Assembly: GCA_007134725.1 (NCBI GenBank)
Contig: SLKF01000060.1
Span: 1 to 5,020, forward strand
DNA from: Clostridiales bacterium
GTDB lineage: Bacteria > Bacillota > Clostridia > Peptostreptococcales > T1SED10-28
Reading direction: 5' to 3'
Length of the DNA stretch: 5,020 nucleotides
In this document: one piece after another, positions 1 through 4,444 of the stretch
Layout: every line of letters starts with the position of its first letter
Position numbering within the stretch: position 1 is the stretch's first letter
The notes under the pieces: model-generated
Database searches by the model: none
What the model was told of the DNA's origin: nothing
What the model saw: the letters and a program-made list of their open reading frames with translations, nothing else
Program-made: the position numbers and the translations under genes

Positions 1-311
1 ATACTTCGCTGGAAAGAGTAAAAGAGGAAGCGGGTGTCGATGCTGAGGTTTTGTCAAGCGCAGGAGGATCCAGTTACGAATTTTATTCTGTTACCAGAAA
101 AAAGCCTGTATGTAATGAAATTACTTGGTACATTATGAAGGCAAAAAACAAAGACTATAAGATAAATTTTGATTTAGGTTTCAAAGATGGGGGATTTTAT
201 CCAATGGATGAAGCCATGGAAATGATCACTTATAGCCAAGATAAGTCTTTAGTAAACCTCTCCTATAAAAAATACAAAGAAATGATGAAAAACAAGGTTA
301 ATGCAGGATAA
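1..311 (+). CDS. Nudix hydrolase, C-terminal part (5' end outside window)
   Basis: The open frame runs in from before base 3 and stops at TAA 309-311, so only about 102 C-terminal residues are present. The first codons read TSLERVKEEAGVDAEV, which fits the second half of the Nudix box (REUxEExGU) at the helix carrying the metal-binding glutamates. Nudix enzymes hydrolyse nucleoside diphosphates linked to another moiety (for example ADP-ribose, NADH or dNTPs). The rest has a usual Nudix tail: a beta strand (NEITWYIMKA), then GGFYPMDEAMEMITY, resembling the segment where other Nudix proteins carry WxxxxEAxxxL. An oddity is that the box shows Glu-Arg where the consensus is Arg-Glu. The substrate cannot be told from this fragment. 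A TTG at 51 could be mistaken for a start, but it has no ribosome binding site and would cut the Nudix box off. The family call is fairly sure; function within the family is open. Confidence 0.72.
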   Translation, partial: TSLERVKEEAGVDAEVLSSAGGSSYEFYSVTRKKPVCNEITWYIMKAKNKDYKINFDLGFKDGGFYPMDEAMEMITYSQDKSLVNLSYKKYKEMMKNKVNAG

Positions 312-354
312 GGAACTTTACGGAAACAGTTGAATAAAAATGAATACAAAGGGT

Positions 355-392
355 ACAATTAAAGGAGTAGCAGGAGCTGCTTCTTTAATTGT
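355..392 (+). repeat. Long stem-loop between Nudix gene and yigZ-family operon
   Basis: Arms at 355-371 and 376-392 can pair along 17 positions around the 4-nt loop AGGA (372-375). The outer ten pairs (ACAATTAAAG with CTTTAATTGT) are perfect Watson-Crick. The inner seven include two G-U pairs on the + strand. The DNA after the right arm (TTATCTGATAATG) lacks a proper T-run, so it is a poor intrinsic terminator by the usual rule, though its place just after the Nudix gene and just before a promoter suits transcript-end formation or 3'-end protection. It could also be a protein-binding inverted repeat next to the promoter. Confidence 0.6.
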
Positions 393-403
393 TTATCTGA
401 TAA

Positions 404-412
404 TGTTATAAT
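404..412 (+). promoter_or_regulatory. Extended -10 promoter for the yigZ-family/nadE operon
   Basis: TGTTATAAT at 404-412 is a perfect TATAAT hexamer (407-412) with the TGn extension of an extended -10 element. The matching -35 place (about 384-389, TTTAAT) is weak, as is often seen when TGn is present, and lies inside the right arm of the upstream stem-loop. Transcription would be expected to begin near 419, giving a leader of about 22 nt before the ATG at 442. It is predicted from sequence only. Confidence 0.55.
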
Positions 413-430
413 TACGTAAAGACAGAAATC

Positions 431-441
431 AAGGGTGTGAT
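431..441 (+). promoter_or_regulatory. Shine-Dalgarno of the yigZ-family gene, fixing its start at 442
   Basis: AAGGGTGTGAT at 431-441 differs from the full anti-16S complement AAGGAGGTGAT at two of eleven positions and abuts the ATG at 442-444. It is one of the best ribosome binding sites in the window and has no other gene to serve. This makes 442 the evident ancestral start even though a stop codon follows at 451-453. Confidence 0.6.
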
Positions 442-1078
442 ATGAATCTGTAAGAAATATAAAAGGATTAATAAAGAGGGTTCTTGTGAATATGTTATAC
501 AAAAGTCACGATTCATAGGATATGGAGCCCCTGTGAATAATGAAAAAGAAGCGCTGAGATTCATTGAAAAAGCACACCGATCTCATCCTGATGCAAATCA
601 TCATGTATATGCTTATATTATCGGTAGAAATGCTGAAATTCAAAAATTCAGTGATGATGGAGAGCCTTCGGGAACCGCGGGGAAACCAATATTAGAAATA
701 TTAAAGAAGGAAAAAATAGTTAATACGATAATCGTGGTAACCCGGTTTTTTGGAGGAATAAAACTTGGGGCGGGAGGTCTGATTCGAGCTTATGCCAAAA
801 GTGGTAAAGAAGTCATTGAACATAACGGTGTAACCACTATGATGCTCTATCAACTTATTAATATAGAATTTGACTATCAGTATTGGGGAAAATTAGAAAA
901 TGAAGTGAGAAATCACGAGATTTTTAAATTAAAATCCGTAGATTATGATCAAAAAGTTCATTGTAAGATCTATATTCCCTCAAGTCAATTTAAGGAAGCC
1001 AATGATGTTTTGATGGACTTAACCAATGGACAAGGGATTATCATGAAAATAAGCGAAGAATATTTAAAGGAGGATTAA
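442..1078 (+). CDS. yigZ: YigZ/IMPACT (UPF0029) family protein, apparent +1 frameshift near its start
   Basis: The ATG at 442 has a strong ribosome binding site but reads ATG-AAT-CTG-TAA and stops at 451-453. From 452 the next frame runs open to TAA 1076-1078 and begins KKYKRINKEGSCEY, then VIQKSRFIGYGAP, the usual YigZ N-terminus. Removing one base around 449-451 gives one 211-residue protein, the normal family length of about 205-215. In that numbering the signature FSDDGEPSGTAGKP lies at 69-82 and VTRFFGGIKLGAGG at 99-112; the C-terminal DUF1949 ferredoxin-like domain covers roughly 130-200. The family has an RNase PH/EF-G-like fold shared with eukaryotic IMPACT; its biochemical role in bacteria is unsettled. 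A GTG at 533 is the first ordinary start in the body frame, but it would discard the conserved SRFIGYGAP segment and has no good ribosome binding site. Either the frame break is a sequence error, or the gene is damaged or uses an unusual start. The family is certain; the intactness is not. Confidence 0.85.
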
Positions 1079-1080
1079 TA

Positions 1081-1482
1081 ATGGGAAAAATCAATGGACA
1101 GGTAAAAGAAGAAATGCTGGATAAAAAGAATTGGGCTGTAGTAGGGGTAAGTCCTAATGAAGAAAAATTCGGATTCAAAGTGTATGACACACTGAAAAAC
1201 CATAAGTATAATGTTTATGGTGTGAATCCAAGATATGATGAAGTCAGAGGGGAAAAAATTTATAATGAACTGGAACCAATTTTAGATAAAGTAGAATGCA
1301 TAAATTTTGTTGTCAATCCGAAAATCACTTACGAAATGATGGAAAACTTGGATCCTTCACAGGTCGAATATCTTTGGTTTCAACCGGGGGCCTATGATGA
1401 TAAGGTATTGGAATTAGGAAAAAACAAAGGTTTTCACATGGTATATGGAAGTTGTGTGTTGGTAGAATTAGGAAACAGATAA
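1081..1482 (+). CDS. Stand-alone CoA-binding domain protein (YccU-like)
   Basis: This is a 133-residue single-domain protein of the CoA_binding_2 family, the Rossmann domain otherwise found at the N-terminus of succinyl-CoA synthetase alpha and acetyl-CoA synthetase (ADP-forming). The first beta strand and glycine loop read WAVVGVSPNEEKFG (18-31). The second strand ends in YGVNP (46-50), the third carries FVVNP (76-80), and WFQPGAYDD (99-107) and YGSCVLVEL (122-130) complete the conserved set. The length is normal for the stand-alone form, which has no catalytic ligase half, so it probably binds CoA or a similar nucleotide; the cellular role is unknown. Its ribosome binding site AAAGGAGG (1066-1073) lies inside the end of the yigZ-family gene, and only 2 nt separate the two genes, so they are surely co-transcribed and probably translationally coupled. 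Confidence 0.88.
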   Translation: MGKINGQVKEEMLDKKNWAVVGVSPNEEKFGFKVYDTLKNHKYNVYGVNPRYDEVRGEKIYNELEPILDKVECINFVVNPKITYEMMENLDPSQVEYLWFQPGAYDDKVLELGKNKGFHMVYGSCVLVELGNR

Positions 1483-1518
1483 AGAAAAGCACACTAAATT
1501 GAAACGGGAGGGCAGAAA

Positions 1519-2304
1519 ATGAAGGAAAAACAGCAAAGATTCCAGTCTAATGAAGAAATAAAAGAACATATTGAAAAATGTATTGACTGGATTCGTGACA
1601 TAGTGGAGACTGCGAACTGCAAAGGCGTTTTAGTGGGACTATCCGGAGGAATAGATTCTGCGGTGGTTGCGAATTTATTGGTAAGAGCTTTTCCACAAAA
1701 TTCTTTAGGGGTCATATTACCTGTGGATAGCAGCAATGAAGATTTAGATCACGCTAATAAAGTAGTGGAAGCATGTAAAATTAAAAGTATCGAAATAGAT
1801 CTTTCCGAAGAAAAAAATAGCATCTTAAACAAGACTAATGAAGCTTTGCATATGCTCCGTGTTCCAGTCCATGGGAATCGAAAACTTAGTGATGGAAACC
1901 TCAGAGCTAGGCTACGAATGTCAACACTTTATGCCATAGCCAATGAAATGAATTATTTAGTGGTGGGTACCGATAATAAAGCGGAACTGTATACCGGATA
2001 TTTTACGAAATACGGGGATGGGGGCGTGGATATTTTACCCTTAGCATCGTTATTGAAAAATGAAGTGTATCAGTGGGGAGAATACCTTGGCGTGCCTGAA
2101 GAAATTATTCATAAAAATCCTTCGGCCGGTCTTTGGGAAGGGCAATCCGATGAAGAGGAAATGGGAATTACTTATGAAAAAATTGATCGTTATTTGATTG
2201 GCAAAGATATTCCTGTAAAAGATGAATTGTTGTTAAAAAAGCTTCATCACAGTACAGAACACAAACGGAAAATGCCTCCAATATTTGATCTCAAAAATGT
2301 TTAG
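1519..2304 (+). CDS. nadE: NAD synthetase, ammonia-dependent
   Basis: It catalyses the last step of NAD biosynthesis: ATP-dependent amidation of deamido-NAD to NAD through an adenylated intermediate, in the cytoplasm. The 261-residue protein has the N-type ATP pyrophosphatase core. The PP-loop LSGGIDSA is at 41-48, the family motif GNLRARLRMS at 126-135, and GTDNKAELYTGYFTKYGDGG at 150-169 includes the acidic and glycine residues for ATP and metal. PSAGLWEGQSDEEEMG at 201-216 and HKRKMPP at 248-254 form the mobile substrate loops and C-terminal signature. There is no N-terminal nitrilase/glutaminase domain, and the length fits the ammonia-using class. The ATG at 1519 follows GGGAGGG (1506-1512) at a 6-nt spacing. 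It lies 36 nt after the CoA-binding gene with no promoter or terminator visible between, so it is probably the last gene of that operon. No key residue appears to be missing. Confidence 0.96.
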   Translation: MKEKQQRFQSNEEIKEHIEKCIDWIRDIVETANCKGVLVGLSGGIDSAVVANLLVRAFPQNSLGVILPVDSSNEDLDHANKVVEACKIKSIEIDLSEEKNSILNKTNEALHMLRVPVHGNRKLSDGNLRARLRMSTLYAIANEMNYLVVGTDNKAELYTGYFTKYGDGGVDILPLASLLKNEVYQWGEYLGVPEEIIHKNPSAGLWEGQSDEEEMGITYEKIDRYLIGKDIPVKDELLLKKLHHSTEHKRKMPPIFDLKNV

Positions 2305-2394
2305 AGCTTGAATTGAGTAATGATATGATAATCAAGACCATTCCTATAAACTAATCCATCTATGAATTTGGCTATGATGAAAAATCTTTAAAAA

Positions 2395-2412
2395 TAGTTA
2401 AAAATTTAACTA
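2395..2412 (+). promoter_or_regulatory. Putative Rex (NADH/NAD+ redox repressor) operator
   Basis: The 18-bp site reads TAGTTAA-AAAT-TTAACTA. The known Rex consensus is TTGTTAA-4-TTAACAA, so 12 of 14 defined positions agree, with one symmetric change in each half. The palindrome extends one further pair on each side (2394-2413, perfect 9-bp arms). Its right half covers the place where the -35 element of the 2428-2436 promoter should lie, so a bound repressor would block RNA polymerase. Rex lets go of DNA when NADH rises and in Clostridia commonly controls hydrogenase and fermentation genes, which fits the downstream cassette. No rex gene is in this window. The palindrome is seen; the identity of its binder is inferred. 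Confidence 0.6.
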
Positions 2413-2427
2413 TAATGCCGAAAGAAA

Positions 2428-2436
2428 TGATATAAT
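2428..2436 (+). promoter_or_regulatory. Extended -10 promoter of the DRTGG/ATPase/PHP operon
   Basis: TGATATAAT is a perfect TATAAT (2431-2436) with a TGn extension. The -35 region is weak: AACTAT at 17-bp spacing, or TTAACT at 19-bp, the latter being part of the Rex-like palindrome. Transcription should start near 2443, leaving a leader of about 59 nt before the ATG at 2502. Confidence 0.6.
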
Positions 2437-2501
2437 ATAGTGTAAATCAATCATATTATAAATAGTGGTAAGTTAAAACATAAATAAGGAGTGGGTAGAA
2501 G

Positions 2502-2858
2502 ATGAAATTGATGGAAATAAAAGAACTACTAGATGCAGAGGTTTTAATCGGAGAAGACACGTTGAATACCGAAATTTATAGTGCTTTCGCCTGTGACTTA
2601 ATGAGTGATGTATTAGCATTCGTAGAGGATAAATCATTATTACTTACCGGTTTAACCAATCTGCAAACCATAAGAACTGCTGAAATGATGGACATTGATG
2701 CGATTGTATTTGTTCGTGGAAAGATACCGAATCAAGAAATTTTAACCTTGGCAAAGGAAAATAATATGTGTATTTTAAGTACAAAACATATCTTATACCA
2801 AAGTTGTGGAATTTTATATAACAAAGGGCTAAGAGGGGCAAATATCATGCATAAATAA
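2502..2858 (+). CDS. DRTGG-domain protein (first of a paralogous pair)
   Basis: This 118-residue soluble protein is a stand-alone DRTGG-type domain, the alpha/beta domain also found in phosphotransacetylase (Pta) N-terminal regions and CBS-domain pyrophosphatases; the literal DRTGG letters are absent, as is common in this subgroup. The recognisable parts are MKLMEIKELLDAEVL (1-15), ACDLMSDVLAFV (30-41), LLTGLTNLQTIRTAEMMDI (47-65), AIVFVRGKIP (67-76) and SCGILYNKGL (101-110). C31 and C102 stand in well-kept positions of the family by recall. The domain is thought to bind a ligand or regulate partners; no catalytic residues are apparent. The ribosome binding site AAGGAG (2486-2491) sits 10 nt before the ATG. 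As the first gene after the Rex-like site and promoter, it leads an operon with two ATPases, another DRTGG protein and a PHP protein. Its exact role is unknown. Confidence 0.78.
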   Translation: MKLMEIKELLDAEVLIGEDTLNTEIYSAFACDLMSDVLAFVEDKSLLLTGLTNLQTIRTAEMMDIDAIVFVRGKIPNQEILTLAKENNMCILSTKHILYQSCGILYNKGLRGANIMHK

Positions 2859-2879
2859 GAAGGAAGTGTAGGTGAAGTC

Positions 2880-3305
2880 ATGGGCACTGTTAATCTAGCT
2901 TTTCATGTGGCTAAGGAAGATTTTTCCAAGGCGGGGGAAGCATCCAGCTCCATAAAAAAAACTTTAAAGAAATTGGGAATTGATTCGAAAATCATCCGAA
3001 AAGTGGCCATTGTTACTTACGAAGCTGAAATGAATATTGTTATCCACTCCCATGGAGGAAAAATTACGGTAGATATTGATACGGAGAAAATTAAAATTCA
3101 GGCCATCGATCAAGGGCCAGGAATTGCAGATACTAATAAGGCGATGGAAATCGGATTTTCTACAGCAACTCAAAAAGTTCGCGAGTTAGGATTTGGTGCA
3201 GGGATGGGACTCCCCAATATAAAAAGGAACTCTGATAAGTTCGCAATTTCTTCAGAAATCGATAAATATACAAAAATTGAGTCCTCAATATACTTAACAA
3301 AATAG
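2880..3305 (+). CDS. RsbW-like GHKL ATPase (anti-sigma factor/serine kinase family)
   Basis: This 141-residue protein is a single HATPase_c domain of the RsbW/SpoIIAB type. The N-box reads YEAEMNIVIHS (47-57), with E50 the likely general base and N52 the Mg-ATP ligand. The G1 box is DQGPGI (77-82) and the G2 box GFGAGMGLPNIKR (104-116). No phospho-acceptor histidine domain or membrane segment is present. Classic members phosphorylate a STAS-domain antagonist and sequester a sigma factor, but neither partner is encoded nearby, so the target is unknown. It could instead act on the flanking DRTGG proteins or on a hydrogenase-type partner. The ATG at 2880 follows AGGTGA (2870-2875) and begins 21 nt after the first DRTGG gene. 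Family assignment is firm; anti-sigma activity is not shown. Confidence 0.85.
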   Translation: MGTVNLAFHVAKEDFSKAGEASSSIKKTLKKLGIDSKIIRKVAIVTYEAEMNIVIHSHGGKITVDIDTEKIKIQAIDQGPGIADTNKAMEIGFSTATQKVRELGFGAGMGLPNIKRNSDKFAISSEIDKYTKIESSIYLTK

Positions 3306-3339
3306 TATTCGTTCATAAAATAATATTCGTTCATTAAGA
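3304..3339 (+). repeat. Two imperfect 18-bp tandem repeats with core TATTCGTTCAT
   Basis: The 11-bp core TATTCGTTCAT occurs exactly at 3306-3316 and again at 3324-3334, an 18-bp period; across the whole 18-bp units 14 positions agree. The first unit starts inside the stop codon of the RsbW-like gene, and the second ends about 30 nt before the next ribosome binding site. It may be a small tandem duplication or a pair of protein sites. The rest of this 77-nt gap is AT-rich with no clear promoter or terminator. Confidence 0.6.
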
Positions 3340-3382
3340 AGTTTAATTGATTTAGTTTAAATACATTTGAAGGAGGGATCTT

Positions 3383-3724
3383 ATGAAGGTAAAAGACCTG
3401 TTAAAAGAAGAAAGCTTTACTGTTATTGCTGGTGAAAAGGGATTAGATAAAGAGCTAGAAGGGGTTTATATCGGAGATCTATTAAGCTGGGTTATGGCAC
3501 ACCTTCAAGAGAATGAAGCTTGGATAACAATCCAGAGTCATGTAAACGTTATTGCGGTGGCAGTATTAAATGATGCAGCCTGCATCTTATTAGCGGAAGG
3601 CGCTTATTTGGATGAGGATGCGAAGAAAAAAGCCGACCAAGAAGATTTGGCTGTTATCATGACCAGTATGAGTGCTTTTGAACTTGCTGTTAAAATAAAT
3701 GAGTTGATGAAAGAAAATGGATAA
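3383..3724 (+). CDS. DRTGG-domain protein (second of the pair)
   Basis: This 113-residue soluble protein has the same fold pattern as the first DRTGG gene. MKVKDLLKEESFTVIAGE (1-18) matches its N-terminus. GVYIGDLLSWVMAHL (27-41) stands where the first has ACDLMSDVLAFV. AWITIQSHVNVIAVAVLND (46-64), CILLAEGAYLDEDA (67-80) and LAVIMTSMSAFELAVKI (89-105) align with the later strands and helices. The GDLLSWVM and WITIQ motifs are typical of a clostridial subgroup often named after the N-terminal domain of HPr kinase; no kinase domain is present here. It has the strong ribosome binding site GAAGGAGG (3369-3376), 6 nt before the ATG. Its 3' end overlaps the PHP gene by 8 nt, which points to translational coupling and perhaps fixed stoichiometry between the two products. 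Function is unknown, probably ligand sensing or partner control. Confidence 0.78.
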   Translation: MKVKDLLKEESFTVIAGEKGLDKELEGVYIGDLLSWVMAHLQENEAWITIQSHVNVIAVAVLNDAACILLAEGAYLDEDAKKKADQEDLAVIMTSMSAFELAVKINELMKENG

Positions 3725-4424
3725 CTTTTGGGATTTTCATATACACAGTGGATTGTCTCCCTGTGCAATGGATGACATGACTCCGAATAATATCGTAAAT
3801 ATGGCTCTAATTAAAAAATTAGACGGGATTGCCATTACGGACCATAATTCTGTTGAAAATTTGAGTTCTTTTTACCATTTAGCTAAAATTAAAGACATAG
3901 GGTTTCTTCCCGGGATAGAGATTACTACCCGTGAAGAAATACATGTGCTTATTTTTTTTGAGGATCTTACACCTGTAAACTATATTCGTGAAGTTCTTCA
4001 AAAAAATTTGCCTGACATTCAAAATTCTAAAGAAATTTTTGGTAATCAATTAATATATAGTATGGATGATCAGGTCATTGCCGAAGAGAAAAAGCTACTG
4101 ATGAATGCAACGAAATTGACTTTTGAACAAACTTTAAATTTATCAAAAGAGATTGACGGGGTACTAATACCCGCTCATGTGGATCGAAAGAGTTTTAGTG
4201 TATTAAGTAACCTCGGCTTTATTCCTCCTGAGTTTAATGGTAAATTTTTAGAAATTAGTGAGGGAGTCAGCAAAAGTGAGTTTTATAAAGAACATCCCTC
4301 TACTAAAAAATATCAGATTCTACAAAATTCTGATGCTCACCAGCTGACTAATATTTTAGAAAGGGGAAAAGCGAATTTTTTCAACAAAGAACCATATAAA
4401 TCTATACTTCAATCATTAAAATAA
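3717..4424 (+). CDS. PHP-domain metal-dependent phosphoesterase
   Basis: This 235-residue protein carries the full PHP (polymerase and histidinol phosphatase) metal site. The motifs are DFHIHSGLS (6-14, ligands H8 and H10), ITDHNSV (40-46, D42 and H43), PGIEITTREEIHVL (65-78, E68 and H76), IPAHVDR (151-157, H154) and NSDAH (204-208, D206 and H208). Such trinuclear centres hydrolyse phosphate esters or pyrophosphate; here the substrate is unknown. Between about 100 and 145 lies a lysine- and glutamate-rich insert region between the metal-binding segments. No signal peptide or membrane helix is seen. The ATG at 3717 lies within the end of the second DRTGG gene (8-nt overlap) and has no strong ribosome binding site of its own, so it is probably translated by coupling. 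In a cassette with two kinase-fold ATPases, a phosphatase role is attractive but unproven. The alternative is a housekeeping nucleotide or sugar-phosphate phosphatase. Confidence 0.87.
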   Translation: MDNFWDFHIHSGLSPCAMDDMTPNNIVNMALIKKLDGIAITDHNSVENLSSFYHLAKIKDIGFLPGIEITTREEIHVLIFFEDLTPVNYIREVLQKNLPDIQNSKEIFGNQLIYSMDDQVIAEEKKLLMNATKLTFEQTLNLSKEIDGVLIPAHVDRKSFSVLSNLGFIPPEFNGKFLEISEGVSKSEFYKEHPSTKKYQILQNSDAHQLTNILERGKANFFNKEPYKSILQSLK

Positions 4425-4444
4425 ATCGATGAAGGAGTGATGAT

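Larger units (their letters stand above)
2305..2501 (+). other. Intergenic control region between nadE and the DRTGG/ATPase operon
   Basis: The first part (about 2305-2393) holds no gene and no hairpin with a U-run, so I see no intrinsic terminator for the nadE operon; some readthrough is possible. The second part holds a Rex-like palindrome (2395-2412), an extended -10 (2428-2436) and, after a very AT-rich leader of about 60 nt, the ribosome binding site of the next gene. The only short reading frames here are a few codons long and lack ribosome binding sites. Confidence 0.6.

Noticed and set aside
51..311. TTG at 51 as a true start of a short 86-residue protein.
   Set aside because: The frame continues upstream through half a Nudix box to the window edge, and no ribosome binding site precedes 51.
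340..411. A 23-codon reading frame giving a small hydrophobic peptide (MNTKGTIKGVAGAASL then IVYLIML).
   Set aside because: It has no ribosome binding site, and its codons coincide with the 355-392 stem-loop and the -10 promoter, which explain the sequence better.
533..1078. GTG at 533 as the real start of the YigZ-family protein.
   Set aside because: It removes the conserved KKYKRINKEG and SRFIGYGAP segment that is readable just upstream, and it lacks a Shine-Dalgarno at proper distance.
1494..1736. Minus-strand frame of 80 codons opposite the start of nadE.
   Set aside because: It is antisense to a certain gene, has no family likeness and no ribosome binding site.
2305..2393. Possible intrinsic terminator after nadE.
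   Set aside because: Only weak 4-bp pairings were found and no U-run follows any of them.
2644..2841. Minus-strand frame of 65 codons opposite the first DRTGG gene.
   Set aside because: It is a shadow of the real coding strand with no recognisable protein features.
2964..3173. Minus-strand frame of 69 codons opposite the RsbW-like ATPase gene.
   Set aside because: It is antisense to conserved N-box and G1-box codons and has no independent support.
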